From Diogma glabrata (lineage: Eukaryota > Arthropoda > Insecta > Diptera > Cylindrotomidae): a stretch of 64,000 bases of DNA. The stretch's first letter is position 1; every line of letters begins with the position of its first letter. The stretch is taken from positions 101,744,462 through 101,808,461 of the forward strand of contig OY856188.1 in the NCBI GenBank assembly GCA_963693315.1, in the 5' to 3' direction. Made by a program: the position numbers and the translations under genes. This document shows positions 1 through 11,026 of the stretch, piece by piece. The notes beneath the pieces are model-generated. The model was given only the letters and a program-made list of their open reading frames with translations, had not been told where the DNA came from and made no database searches.

Positions 1-244
1 GATATGATGAAAATTGATTTGCACTAAAGCAAACGTGTCTTCGCTAAGTTCTTCAGAAAAAAAATAAAATTTCGATAAATTAAAAAAAAACAAAGAAAAT
101 CATTCATTAATTTAAATATTATTGCATCGTGGTCTACTGCGTGAAATTGATTTTCGTTGTTTTTTTTTGATTTATTGAAATTTTAATTTTTTTCTGAAGA
201 GCGAAGACACGTTTGCTTTAGTGCAAATCAATTTTCATCATATC
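1..244. repeat. Foldback (hairpin) repeat at the window edge
   Basis: Bases 1-45 are the exact reverse complement of about 200-244 (outer end GATATGATGAAAATTGATTT). With a few mismatches the arms extend to about 75 bp, around an AT-rich centre. This is the structure of a short foldback MITE. No coding sequence is seen. It may extend left of the window, so target duplications cannot be judged. Confidence 0.8.
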
Positions 245-700
245 TACAAAATCGAACACTTTACAAAAAAATTTTGTAGGCAAAAAGTGTGTAGTTTGAT
301 TTACTTAATTAAAAAAAAATATTAAATGTATAGGTTCTAATTTAAAAAAAACCTATTTTGGCATATATCTCCAATACTTATGAGTTTCAAGGTCATTCAA
401 TATTACCATTGGACGTCCCCCTCGACGCTTAACAAATATCATCTTGGGTTATTTTGTCCCATCTAGCATGGTTCTCGAGATAAAAGCCTGGCATTTTTTA
501 AAAAACTCACCCTGTATAATACGTTTGTTGTTATTATCAATGAGAAAAGCTATTGTTTTTAAATTAAAAATATATTTAGTATGATTTATAAATTAATTTA
601 TTAGTTAATGAAATGATTGAAATTAATTCATTCATTAATTAATGAACTTTAGTATTTGTTTTACTATTAAAACATATACAAATTTAAATGCCGAACTACG
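245..700. other. AT-rich spacer, nothing recognised
   Basis: AT-rich sequence with short homopolymer runs and no ORF, RNA gene or element end that I can support. Confidence 0.5.
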
Positions 701-923
701 TTAAAACCAAAAGTTTTCAACAAATGTGAAAAATCATACTCAAAACATAAGGTTTTTTAATTTCCAGAAAAATAAATCAATTTGTAGTGGATACAATCAT
801 GTGGAAAAAGAAAATGTTCGTATTTATTATAAGATAGTTTGTTCCTTACACTTCACTGAAAATGATTGGACTTTAAAAGACAAAATTTTAAATACTCTAA
901 TGAGTAAAAGATCGTTGAATTGA
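700..923 (+). pseudogene. THAP-type zinc-finger relic
   Basis: The frame starting at 726 reads through IRFFNFQKNKSIC and ends in VCSLHFTENDWTL and SKRSLN. This resembles the second half of a THAP DNA-binding domain (Cys-X2-His followed by an F-x-x-x-D/W segment and a Lys/Arg-Ser-Leu stretch before the usual AVPT). The first Cys pair and the C-terminal AVPT are missing or out of frame, so it looks like a decayed fragment. THAP domains occur in P-element transposases and in cellular THAP proteins; this piece cannot tell them apart. It abuts a LINE relic on the other strand. Confidence 0.45.
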
Positions 924-926
924 TCT

Positions 927-1500
927 TTGAAAGTGGAACCTTATCTTAGAACATACAAGGAAGTGGTTACTTCCAATATTTGCACATATAAAGGAACGGT
1001 TTAAAATCGGTTTAAAAACATAAGTCTGCTTATGAATCGATCGATGCGAAAAGAAAGTACTGGCAATTCTCAAATTATTTGATAATGCAAACTCAGTCAT
1101 TCTCTCACCATTATCATTGTTGGTGTTGATTTCATAACCTCCTCCAGTGCTATGTAGAAAATATTGACGGTCTTAGCTTCAGTAGGTGCATGCAAGGCAA
1201 TAAGAGAAATATTGTTTTATGTACCGCGTACCCCTAAGTAGCAAATCCTCTCATTGACCAGGATGAATTTCAACACGGCTTCTTGTATGCGTGCACCAAC
1301 AAGGAAACCAGTACTAAATTCTTTTCGAGAAGAATGACCACTACTGCATAAAGAGTGACTATTCGAGTTTTGTTTTCCGATTATTGGCTGTCTAATTTCT
1401 TGCAGAGAAATGATATCCATCCTATGCCTCTCAGTCTCTGTTTCTACGCTTATTAAAGCATCATGAGCGATCAGGCTGCACACGTTTCACGTTCCGATTC
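927..1500 (-). pseudogene. RTE-like LINE endonuclease relic
   Basis: Read on the minus strand from about 1500 down, the conceptual translation shows RHRMDIISLQEIR, HSSRKEFSTGFLVGARIQEA and VNERICYLGVRG, then HAPTE in a shifted frame near 1180, and finally NNLRIASTFF, IHKQTYVF and SNHFLVCSKIR near 900-1080. These match, in order, the apurinic-endonuclease domain of RTE-like retrotransposons: the LQE/R motif, the APTE motif and the final SDHxLV motif. Several frameshifts and stops are present and no RT follows, so it is a dead fragment. The segment beyond 1500 is interrupted by the hAT element at 1611. Confidence 0.65.
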
Positions 1501-1610
1501 GGAAGTTTGGTTCTTTCTCACGTCCAGGTAAAACTTCTGTTGTTTTGTTAGTGTCTGGTATTCCTTTTTTGGTTATCAAATTTAACAAAGCTTTTTTTCG
1601 GAGTGATGGT

Positions 1611-2710
1611 TAGGGTTTCTAATCCGGATATCCGGATATCGAATTATCCGGATTATTCGACCATATTTTGACTATTCGATTATCCGGATACTTTTTTGCA
1701 ATTATCCGAATATTAAAAAACCCTTTATTTTGTAAAAAAAATAATCAAATTGCGTTGAAAAGTTCAAATAACTATTAACTTGCGTTGCAAAGTTTATTAG
1801 TGCAGTGAAGTGACTATAAGTTTTAAAAATTTATTTAAAACTTTAATGTTTTGAAAACTGTAATCATTGAATATTTTATGAAACACTTCGTGAATCTGCA
1901 GTGTAAAGATATTTTACTAATATTTATTTAATGCTATATTAATTTTTAAAAAATAATGATTTATAAACTTGTGGCCTTGTCAATAAAATCTGAAGTGTTG
2001 GCTATTTTTTTAAAGTTTATGACTTATGAGAGCTGTACTTCTAAATTATGACTCTGAGGAAATCACTAATGAAATTACTATTGAAAGTGAAGATGAAGAA
2101 AGTCTAAGTAGTGAAGTTTGTATAAGAAATCGTGACTGCAGAAAGTACTTGAGAATGCTATTGCTTTAATTACTCATGTTGAGAAGCAGAATGAAGGAAG
2201 TTCCATATTGCTGAAAAAAATTTCATTTATTCAAAAACGGAGGGCAATGTAAATATTCTATATTGCGTATTAATACCAATAAAACCTACATCGACTGCAA
2301 CGGAGCGGGTATTTTCAATTGCTGGTCTTACCAGGACAAAAATTAGAACTCGACTCAATTTCGAGACATTGTACTCATTAATTAATTAATGCAATAATTT
2401 TTCTAAAATATGCATTTTTATTAATGCATCAATAAGTTCATTAATTTAAGTAAATTTATCAATAATTTTATTTTTTTATTATTATTATTTATGATTTGTT
2501 ACTATTTTTTTGTTATTTTTTGACTATGTATAAAAATTAATTAATATACAGATACACGAAAAATATACATAAATGATTTAAATACCGCAAAGTAAAAAAA
2601 CATGTTTTATTTATTGTTTAATTATCCGGATATCCGGATTATCCGGATAATTTATTGTTTATGTATTCGATATCCGGATAATCAAATAGGTCGGATATTT
2701 AGAAACCCTA
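1611..2710. mobile_element. hAT DNA transposon, internally decayed
   Basis: The element begins TAGGGTTTCTAA and ends with its reverse complement. It is flanked by perfect 8-bp target duplications GTGATGGT (1603-1610 and 2711-2718), the hallmark of hAT insertion. Both ends carry several subterminal CCGGATAT/ATCCGG copies, likely transposase-binding sites. Inside is a decayed coding segment including a hAT dimerisation motif. The 1.1-kb length is too short for a full hAT transposase, so it is a deletion derivative that would need a partner element to move. Confidence 0.88.
2257..2394 (+). pseudogene. hAT transposase C-terminal (dimerisation) relic
   Basis: Translation reads VLIPIKPTSTATERVFSIAG followed by LTRTKIRTRLNFETL. 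This is the conserved hAT C-terminal signature (P-x-S/T-x-x-x-E-R-x-F-S-x-A-G, then K-x-R-x-R-L). A preceding acidic piece near 2050-2130 may be a remnant of the same protein. No complete reading frame joins them. It lies inside the hAT element with matching ends at 1611 and 2710. Confidence 0.8.
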
Positions 2711-2718
2711 GTGATGGT

Positions 2719-4030
2719 ATTAACCTCAGTCCCAACCCAAATTTTCGTTAATGGTTCTGTTATGATGTTAAGGTTATAAGAAGTTTTAAGGCGCCAATTC
2801 GCAGTGATGTAGCGTAATAGACTAAGCAGTTTTTCTCTGCTTGTCTCCGATACACCAACCTAATTCTGTCTGCATTACCCCTGCAGCATGGCGTAGACGT
2901 CGAATTTTCTACCCTGCAAAATGTTCTTTAGAGTTAGAAAACTTAATAAACAAATTGTTAATGAAAAAAATAAGTAAAACCATAACGTAAAAATTATGTT
3001 TTCTCTAATTTTCAAATTAAAACATATTTTGTTTTTTTATATTTACGCCGGATGACGTCACACAAAATTTTCGTTTAGCTGTCAAGAATACCTTATATTC
3101 GTTATACCATGAGTAAATAGCATATTTAAGTTTTAATGAAGTTTTTTATTTAAAAAAATTTCAAATCGAAAACCGTAAAATTTTGTTTTATAATTTTTAA
3201 TTAATTTAGCAAATTAAGTATTACAAATTAATTGTATTATAATGAATTAAGGAATCAATTTTATATATTATAATAATTAACTCTCAATTGAAAAATATAA
3301 ACAAAATGGATGAAAATTTTGAAATTAGTGAGAGATAAAACCAACAGCTCCTATTATCAATTACATTTAACGATCGAAAATAAAATTAATTAATAAGTTT
3401 TTGCAACCAATTCAATCACCAGTATCAAACTGCAGATTCCTTAAAGTTTTCGAGTTAGTTATAATCTTAAAATTGAATTTTTGAAATTTTTATTTTTGAA
3501 ATTTTTAAAATAAATTTAATTACGACGGAAGTAATTGAAAAATAATGCATTAACAAGGAGTAAGATTTTAATTTGATTATAACTTTTATACTCCAACATT
3601 TCGTTTATTTATTCATAGAAGTGTCAAAATTTTTCAAATTTGACATTATATACATTAAATGAAATTCGTTCGAATACTAAATGAACATCGCGTTTTTTGA
3701 TTGGTTCATTAAATATTTAATGAAAATGAGATCTCATTAAGTTCTCGAACGCACTCCAGATTTCACATCAACTTTTGTTTTTTGTTCTTTTCAGACCCGA
3801 ATTTATAAATCGATTTAGAAAAGTCAACAGAAAACCACATAAGGAAAATAGTTATAATATAAAATGAAAACAAATTTTGAATCCGCTAAAGTGTTGTCAT
3901 AACGACTTTAAGTACTAGGCCGCTAAAATACAATTTTGCGAACTCTAAACAGTTCTAAAAGTAATCATTTTTGGGAGCTAATACTAAAAAATAAATTGTA
4001 CAAATTTTTAATATCATTTTGATTATAATT
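2719..4030. other. Intergenic, AT-rich; mostly nothing recognised
   Basis: The first 220 bases are richer in GC and may continue the LINE relic interrupted by the hAT element, but I cannot translate them convincingly. The rest is AT-rich. A segment at about 3768-3835 recurs in reverse orientation near 62,550-62,620. No gene is seen. Confidence 0.4.
3768..3835 (+). repeat. Dispersed repeat, copy 1
   Basis: About 65-70 bases including CAACTTTTGTTTTTTGTTCT and CAGACCCGAATTTATAAAT are repeated with few changes in reverse orientation at about 62,550-62,625. Similarity fades on both sides. It may be the end of an uncharacterised element or a conserved leader shared by paralogues. Confidence 0.65.
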
Positions 4031-4043
4031 TTGAATTTTTTTT

Positions 4044-4125
4044 AGTATGAATGTTATCTGTGCGGACTATCCTTCAAAACCATCTTAAGCAGCGGCATAT
4101 GAAAAACGTTACAACAGTCAGTATA
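4044..4125 (+). pseudogene. Decayed C2H2 zinc-finger exon
   Basis: After a polypyrimidine-AG acceptor (4030-4043) the frame reads YECYLCGLSF with a Cys-X2-Cys pair. The finger's second half, HLKQRHMKN, is present only in another frame, and the segment between is shortened. It ends ...ACAACA followed by GTCAGT, matching the end of the finger exon at 45499-45699 (ACAACA then GTAAGT). It therefore looks like a damaged paralogous copy of that exon. Confidence 0.5.
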
Positions 4126-4170
4126 ATTATAAATTTTAAACCTTGTACTCATATTTTTTAACATTTCCTA

Positions 4171-4293
4171 ATGTCAAAATTAACGATAAAACGTCATAAA
4201 ACGTCAGAAAAGTCATTTAAATGTCCATATTGCAGTAAAATGTTTTCAGCTAAAAATTTGTTGGAAATGCATTTAAATATTCATCAACTGGTG
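4171..4293 (+). CDS. Zinc-finger gene: putative first exon, one C2H2 finger
   Basis: 41 codons from ATG to a GTATGA donor. It contains FKCPYCSKMFSAKNLLEMHL then NIH, a perfect C-X2-C-X12-H-X3-H finger preceded by a basic stretch (KRHKTSEK). The ATG is chosen because no AG acceptor in a sensible frame lies just upstream; an upstream exon at 4044 is broken. It could be an internal exon if that upstream copy is functional. Confidence 0.6.
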
Positions 4294-4359
4294 GTATGAT
4301 GCTCGTCCTCGTTAATAGATTATGATTTGATTTTAAAAGGAAATTCTGTTTATTTTAAG

Positions 4360-4410
4360 GTGTCGCAATGGGTCGCAAGTCAATCAATAAAGAAACCATC
4401 CACCGAAACG
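4360..4410 (+). CDS. Zinc-finger gene: small exon
   Basis: 17 codons (VSQWVASQSIKKPSTET) between TATTTTAAG and GTAAGA, phase 0 like its neighbours. There is no known motif. The support is splice-site quality and frame only. Confidence 0.45.
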
Positions 4411-4739
4411 GTAAGAATTACATCTATTGTTTTGTTATTTTTATTTTAATATTTTGTTTTGTTTATTATGTTCCTTCCGTTTCCGTAGTGATCTTATTAC
4501 AAGCAGTATGTCCTTTGTAAACTAGTCCCTTAGGTAGACTACACTGTGATTGTGTTTAATAAAATTCAACACAAAATAACGTCATATATTGGAAAACGAG
4601 GGCCACGAGACAAATATTATATTATTTTTATATTATTTATGCAGTCCAAAAACAAAACTGATTTTCTCTGCCTATCACATTGTTGTTTATTCATTTTCGT
4701 ATCTGAAGATTATGTGTGCCTTTGTTATCGCCAGTCGTT

Positions 4740-4915
4740 TAATAGTGCTACTCGAACTCGGTTTTAACATCCGAACTGTGGGCTGTGAAATTTTTTATAA
4801 ACCAATCACAGAAGAGAATTTTATATTCACTACTTTATTTGATTGATTGGATTGGTTAATAGCACCATCCACAGTTCGAATGTTAAAACCCAGCTTCATT
4901 CTCGAAAGATAAATG
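4740..4915. repeat. Short inverted-repeat element
   Basis: GGTTTTAACATCCGAACTGT near 4759 is matched in reverse by ACAGTTCGAATGTTAAAACC near 4872, with about 40 bp of imperfect arm around an AT-rich centre. Probably a small MITE. No target duplication was identified. Confidence 0.6.
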
Positions 4916-5026
4916 TTAATTCTATTTGTGTAAAACAGATAAAGAAATAGGATAAAACGAAAACTGAATTAAATAGTTGTAAATAAAATTCCTTGTTTGT
5001 ATTTCGTAATTCAGTTTTTAATGATA

Positions 5027-5185
5027 AATTAATTTAATTTTTACACTCGATCCGATTTAGAGTTTAACCTCATGTTTATTTTTTGTAAGCGCCTGAAGGT
5101 GATTTTTTTATAAGCTTCTGAGGACTGATGTTACACGCGAAATCGGATCGAGCAGGAAAACTAAATTAATTTATTAAGTAGTTAA
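5027..5185. repeat. Short inverted-repeat element
   Basis: AATTTAATTTTTACACTCGATCCGATTT-like sequence at about 5030-5061 is mirrored by AAATCGGATCGAGC and an ATTAATTT stretch at about 5140-5178. Probably a MITE relic. Confidence 0.55.
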
Positions 5186-6780
5186 CAAAAATTCAATCGG
5201 GAAATACAAGCAAGTAATATTATTTACAATTATTCATCACGTTTCGCCAAGTATCAGTGGCAAAATCCATCGAATTTATTCCTATGATCGGCATCTGTTG
5301 GGGTGACAGACGATTCACAGCTTAATTTCAATTTTCATGCACAACAGCACAAAACGCAGCCTTGCAGATCGCAATCGAATTTCATCTGATAACTCATCGA
5401 GTTTTTCTGGACGAGGAATGTTACATATTGCCGGTCCACGAACAAAATAGAATGCTGATCAAACAATACCTATGAGTGTCACAAAGAGCAATGTCCTTGC
5501 AGTGATACCATATCATGACATCACCCCCTAGAAACATAAAGGAAGCTGCATAATGCTTTCTACATAATGGTAAAGAAGACCAACTCAACGGAAACATTGA
5601 CGAGATTACTTATAAAACTCCCTTAAAAGATTTCACACCAAAGATGTTGAAGATACAATAAAAATCTACGTCCAAAATCGAGTTCTCAATGGAAAGAAAT
5701 CACGATTCGCTGCCGAAGCAATCCAAGTACCTCATTACCTAGTGGTCGCGCATCTAAAGGGACTATATGAATTGACCTTGAAATTATTCCCAAGTGTCTC
5801 ACATGTGGGAGACCACGCCACATGATGTAAAGCACGCATCTCGGGAACAGATCCCATGTTTTCATCTCTTGAAACAAAATAAACTATTTCTAATTTAATT
5901 TAACTATTTTTATAGTATTGTAGAGGCAGGTAAGATCTGTTGAGCACGGAAATACTACCTTCACCCTGCGAATCCTGCGATCTACCTCTCTCACAAGAAA
6001 ATAAAAAATACACAAAACAAATTCACTCGCGTGTCTTCATTACAATCCAAAAGGGAAAACTGGTAGGCCATAAACCTCCCTAAATAATTAATCTTTGTAA
6101 TTCGTTGAATTATTACAACTAAGATAACAAAACATTACCATATATGAATACATTAAAATTTATTAAGAAGAAAATGAATAGAAAACAAAAAAAACTTCTC
6201 TGAACATGTTCCCGATGATTTCCTGATGTGTCTTCTTCTGAGGGCTACTCAATACTCCCAAATTTGCGGCTTCTTTTTTGCGTCACACAAATCACTGTTT
6301 ATATTGATAGGTTGATCTTGTCAGCTCTTCTGTTATCTTCTTCCAAAAGAAAAACACCAAATATATATATATATATTCCTTTTTCTCTTTATTCAAGACG
6401 AATCTTTAAACATAACTTTCATAATTTTTTTTTTTGTATCGTTTTGAAATTGAAAAATACACAAACAGAAATCTTTGGATTTTGACCTAATAGTATCATC
6501 ACATCATTCACTAAATCATAATTTATTCTTTTTTTGTTTTTTTTTTCTTAACTTTATTATCGTGTTCGCCAATCGGCATTTTTGACCATTGAAATCCTTT
6601 TTTGTATTTTGCTTGAAAAACTTCAACAATTCCCACTCAACTCCACTCTAGAAAAAAAAGCCCATTCTCCCTGCACAAAAAACTCAACTGTCCAGACCGC
6701 TCAATAATCAAATACTAACTAATTAGCAACCCAAAAAACAGATTAAATGGCACGAGCCTTGAAAAGAACTCTCTGTACGC
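5186..6780. other. Intron or intergenic, no supported gene
   Basis: The 5250-5860 part is less AT-rich and may be old transposon sequence, but no frame gives a recognisable protein. The remainder is AT-rich, with an (AT)n run at about 6361-6378 and several poly-T tracts. Confidence 0.4.
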
Positions 6781-6872
6781 CGTATTTCGAAAGCTATGCT
6801 TTCATCGACAGTAGTATCTATAAACTCGTTTTTAGATACTACTGTCGATGAAAGCATAGCTTTCGAAATACG
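6781..6872. repeat. Perfect 40-bp inverted repeat with 12-base loop
   Basis: The left arm 6781-6820 (starting CGTATTTCGAAAGC) is the exact reverse complement of 6833-6872. The absence of any mismatch contrasts with the decayed foldbacks nearby and suggests recent origin or gene conversion. Each arm contains the core GATGAAAGCATAGCTTTCGAA, discussed under findings. Confidence 0.85.
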
Positions 6873-7015
6873 TATTTAGTGAAATAAAACTCAATTTAAC
6901 AAGAATAAGGCGTTTATTTTTTATTATTATTTAAATATTTTAAATAGTTGTGTTCTTACACACAAGTAGGTTGAGAAATGAATTGACTTCGAAGATCTCT
7001 ATAGTATTACTCTAG

Positions 7016-7090
7016 GTAAAAAGGATGGAAATGGAAGCACAACACAGATATGGAGAATATCTTGCCCATTACAATATCGCGAAATATTCG
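7016..7090 (+). CDS. Zinc-finger gene: possible exon
   Basis: 25 codons (VKRMEMEAQHRYGEYLAHYN and on) between TTACTCTAG and GTACAT, phase 0. The donor is weak and there is no homologous exon elsewhere in the window, so this is tentative. Confidence 0.35.
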
Positions 7091-7214
7091 GTACATTTGT
7101 CTACTTTTGTACTAAACACTTATACATACATCTTTATGCCAACAATTTTCAAAACTTGTTGTACACATAACTTTTGTCAACAAACTTTAGAAATATTTAA
7201 AATTTTTATTTTAG

Positions 7215-7313
7215 ATTGCTATTGAAGACAATTTAGTAAATAAGGTTAACCAAAGCTTGGTTTCCAATGAAATTGAAAGTGATGATGACGACATTGATGT
7301 TTTATTCCAAATG
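7215..7313 (+). CDS. Zinc-finger gene: acidic module 1, first exon
   Basis: 33 codons after TTTTATTTTAG and before GTAACT. It ends NEIESDDDDIDVLFQM. The same acidic D/E-I/L-D-x-L-F/L-x-M ending recurs at 7711-7800 and 10825-10908, each time followed by an LKSKM/VQNKM exon. No known domain; an acidic, probably disordered segment. Confidence 0.65.
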
Positions 7314-7409
7314 GTAACTTAATAATGGTTTTAGTCTAATACATACTTTTCTGAAACTCAAAATTAATAAAATTATATTAACTTATACTTTTGTCTCGCA
7401 AATTTGCAG

Positions 7410-7499
7410 CTTAAAAGTAAAATGACAAAAAAAATTCAAAATGAAAACTTTAAAGCACAGGAAACAATAACTACATCAGATAACTGTAACCGAAATAAG
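7410..7499 (+). CDS. Zinc-finger gene: module 1, second exon
   Basis: 30 codons starting LKSKMTKKIQ and ending SDNCNRNK, between TTTGCAG and GTAAAA. Paralogous to 7860-7946, with the same LKSKM start and a shared TTSD near the end. Confidence 0.65.
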
Positions 7500-7710
7500 G
7501 TAAAATTTGTTCTTTATTTAATTGCAGTTTGGTTGGAGCAAATGTATTAAAAATGTGTACCTTAGTTTATCTCGTTGCTGTTTCAATACAAACCGCAATA
7601 ATATTTTCGCATGTTAGCATATTTGCCCGTTGCGCAAGAAATTTTTTATTTGATATTATATAGTGAATTGTAATTCTGTGCTTTAGTAATATTTAAATGT
7701 TTTATTTTAG

Positions 7711-7800
7711 ACTGATTCCAAATTACATAAATTAAGCAAAAACAAAGAATTTGAGGAAGCTGCAAGTGATTCAGACGAACTTGATGATTTATTCAAAATG
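7711..7800 (+). CDS. Zinc-finger gene: acidic module 2, first exon
   Basis: 30 codons ending AASDSDELDDLFKM. The acceptor is TTTTATTTTAG; the donor GTTACT is weaker than usual. The following intron is only 59 bases, about the minimum for insects. Confidence 0.65.
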
Positions 7801-7859
7801 GTTACTTACAATTTTACAAAACTGCAAATTTTTTTTTAAATATAGTTTTTTATTTGCAG

Positions 7860-7946
7860 CTCAAAAGTAAAATGGAAGAAAAAATTAAAAAAGAGGCGGA
7901 TGAGGTACATAAAACTTCAACCACATCTGATAGTAACTCAAATAAG
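7860..7946 (+). CDS. Zinc-finger gene: module 2, second exon
   Basis: 29 codons starting LKSKMEEKIKKEADE and ending TSDSNSNK, between TTTGCAG and GTATAA. The Lys/Glu alternation suggests a short helix. Confidence 0.65.
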
Positions 7947-8729
7947 GTATAATTAGTTAACAGATTTATTTTATGGTAGACTTGTATTTTGAAGAAAACA
8001 TTATACTGTATCGGCGAAATGTGTATGATGGTATTCACAAATTATCAGTAACATTTAATTCTTACTAAAGAAACTGTTGGAACAGACCAGTTTTTTCCAT
8101 TTTGTACGTTTTCATCGATCTAAAATGTCCGTGGCATTTCTTCACAGTATATTATTTGATAATGGAAAGGTATGGTAAGGTAAGAAACGGTAAAACCTGG
8201 TCTTACCATACCCATAAACATTAAAAAATTATTTTATTTAATAGTCTCACAGAAAAAGAGCAATTTGTGATGTCAAATGATGCCATGAGTGCTGGAAAGT
8301 TAATCCATATAATTTTTTTCCGCAGGAATCAAATCAATTTTACCTGAACAAGCAAACCCATCGCGTTATACCGAACCGACTGTTGTGATCCACTCGCTTA
8401 CGATTAAACTAAAAAATTGCAGAACTGGTGCCTTTCAACGTGATTGTTTCTTTCCGCTCTGAAATTCCTATTACATATAGATTTCTCCCGATAACTTTAA
8501 TCCTCAACGATTTAAAATCAACATTCCGAAAAAGATATTCGGAGTGACGTGATTTATCCATTTTAATATATATACATTTTTACCTCATCATAATTTTCAA
8601 TTGTGTAAAGTAATGCAAGTTTTATCTTTGTTTATTTTGTTTTGCTTTGTTTTATTTTCTGTTTTGGACCATCCTCTATCTAAATAGCCAATAACGAATT
8701 TGGTTTATGTCTGTAGGTGAGTGGGTGCG
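7947..8729. other. Intronic sequence
   Basis: AT-rich intron sequence between module exons. A GGTAAGG/GGTATGG-rich patch lies near 8165-8215. No gene or element end was recognised. Confidence 0.4.
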
Positions 8730-9590
8730 TTAGACAAACCTGAATAGGATCTTAATGAAACTTTGGAATATGATCCAGGCTAACTCAAAAATGGAAGATC
8801 TGCATTAATTTCAAAATTGGACAAAATGGCAGGGTCTCCCGAAGTTTGAATCTTCAATAACTTCTATTCCTGCCTTTCAATCTTAATGAATATCGGTATT
8901 GGTTTTGTTTCGGTTTATCGGTTTATAAATATCGGTTTTGTTTCCAATATTTCTACATACCAACTTCCGAGTTGTCATGTCACTTCCGGTTAAACATTTT
9001 TTTGGAAGTTTTTATTCTTCTCTACTATAGCCTACAGTTTGGCAAGGTAAGGAGCAAGGCAATGAGCTGATTAGTTTTTGGGCTATAATGAACAAAGTGG
9101 TGGGTCCTCCGAACACTTGATTTTTTTTAAAACTCAATAACATCTGTAACTGATATTTGATAATCGAATTAGATGAAAGTTGGTGCAAGCAGTTAGTACG
9201 GTTCACAACAGTTCTGCATCCCAACTTCCGATAAAAATTTGTTTTGCAATTTTTTGAATTTTTTTAGTGTCTTTATACACACTACCGCTTACAATAATGA
9301 AGCGATTACGATGAGACTTATGCATAAGGTTTCAATTAGTGTGAGAAAATAATGATCATCTTTTGGAACATATCGATCAAAGTGACAGAAGGTACACCAG
9401 ACAAAACTTCTGACTTTTTACACTTTGTTTTTAAAGTTTGTTAGGAGCATACAGACTTTGTTCTTTGATCAATTTTGATGACACATGAAGAAAAGATAGA
9501 GACTTGAATGACAAAGAATTGATTAGGTTTTGGACGATATTGGAGTAAGTGGTGGAATGCCTCCTGAGCACTTGTTTATTTGAAACTTAA
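8730..9590. repeat. Diverged tandem repeats in an intron
   Basis: A pattern of about 230-270 bases recurs about three or four times. Typical pieces are GAGCTGATTAGTTTTTGG with AACAAAGTGGTGGGTCCTCC (about 9045-9110), GAATTGATTAGGTTTTGG with AAGTGGTGGAATGCCTCC (about 9518-9572), and weaker versions near 8775-8850 and 9350-9410. Identity is low by eye. It may be the internal repeats of an old transposon. Confidence 0.55.
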
Positions 9591-9639
9591 ATTACACCAG
9601 TGCTTGATAATTGATTTTGATAAAAAAAATCGAACAGAT

Positions 9640-10240
9640 CGAACAGAAAAAGAGTCGAAAATCGAACAGATTTGGACAAAATCTGACCGACGCATTTTTG
9701 ATTTGGCTGAAATTTTTTTTACTTTTATAGGAGTTTTATATCGAAAAAAAAAGATCTACGGTGCTCGAGGATTTTATTATTTATTTTAAGGAAAATAGAG
9801 CGGTTTTAAATTTCGAGAATTTCGTGATTTTTGGCTTGAAGACTTATTTTCAAAAAATCAAAACTTCGGTTCTATTAAAAATAGATTTATGAAATTTTTT
9901 GTCGCTCCGCGCTCGATAAATTATTTCTAACAGTAAAAATCATTCCTCCTTTAAGTACAAATACGGTTTTTGTAGAAAATTAAACGTAGAATGGTGGTCA
10001 TACTAAAATCGATTTTAACATTTTATTTGTTTATAACAATTGAAATTTGTTAATAATTTTTATTGAATTTTGTTTTAAAAAAGAAGCATTTTTAACTTTA
10101 AAATAAAACAAAACCGAAGTTTCTATCTTTAATAGAATCGAATGTATAAATTTTTGAAATTAAGTCTTCGATATAAAAGCCCTAAAAAAAATTTCAGCCA
10201 AATCAAAAATTTGTCGGTCAGAAAGGTGTTCGGTTTGTAA
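9640..10240. repeat. Foldback element in an intron
   Basis: The left arm near 9675-9860 (TTTTTGATTTGGCTGAAATT, GAAGACTTATTTTC, ACTTCGGTTCTATTAAAAAT) is matched in reverse near 10,085-10,235 (TTTCAGCCAAATCAAAAATT, GAAATTAAGTCTTC, TTTAATAGAATCG). The arms carry several indels. An old foldback/MITE. Confidence 0.65.
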
Positions 10241-10824
10241 AAGAATGACCCATATTTGTTGTGGTATAACTACCAACTAAAACTAGTTTTTTGTAGACTT
10301 TTGAGGACTTCGTCCAAAAAATTTTCGTAACATAAGAATCATATTAATCAATTTTGTACAAAATTAATTTTGTACAAAAACAATCGACCAGCCTTGCTCT
10401 AATTTAGTTATAAAATATTAACTGTCGATGATCTTAAATTATTTAATCTTATTCTAATTCCTATTTGGCATGGTATGTGGTATTCAGAGACGGTTATTTA
10501 TTATAATTAACACTAAAAAGCCCAAATTTTGATTAAAAAAATCAATCGATTATATCTTCCGGAGATGACCAAAGAAAACCAAATGTACAGCGAAAATATT
10601 TTATTCCATTTGCTTAACAAGTATTTTTTATTATATTATTAGAATTACAGTTAAAATCAGTGATTGTTCCATACTAAATTAATCTCTCACGATGAATACA
10701 ATACCTTCTCGTTCAAGACCAAAAATGATTCATTAAATAATTCAATCATTAAGTTACTATTATTTCAATTAAAAATAATGTAACACTTTATTGTGTTAAA
10801 TTAATAAGAATTTTGAATTTTTAG

Positions 10825-10908
10825 AATTATAACGAGAAGTATGAATCAGAAAATAAAACAGAATCTGATGACAGTGATCACGACGAGATTGATGAATTGC
10901 TAAAAATG
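10825..10908 (+). CDS. Zinc-finger gene: acidic module 3, first exon
   Basis: 28 codons ending ESDDSDHDEIDELLKM after TGAATTTTTAG and before GTAACT. Third copy of the acidic exon seen at 7215 and 7711. Confidence 0.65.
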
Positions 10909-11026
10909 GTAACTTTCAATATTTTATAAAAGATTTTTATAAAAGAATAAAAGATTTTTGTTGAATCGGTCCCATTACCAACAACTGCACCAAAATTTGT
11001 AAAATTTGTTTTTGTTCAATTTCTAG

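Noticed and set aside
5686..5877. Minus-strand frame as a coding exon
   Set aside because: No homology pattern recognised and no splice signals at either side.
6781..6872. Intact hammerhead ribozyme
   Set aside because: The catalytic CTGATGA is not present in either arm; only a damaged resemblance remains, listed as a low-certainty finding.
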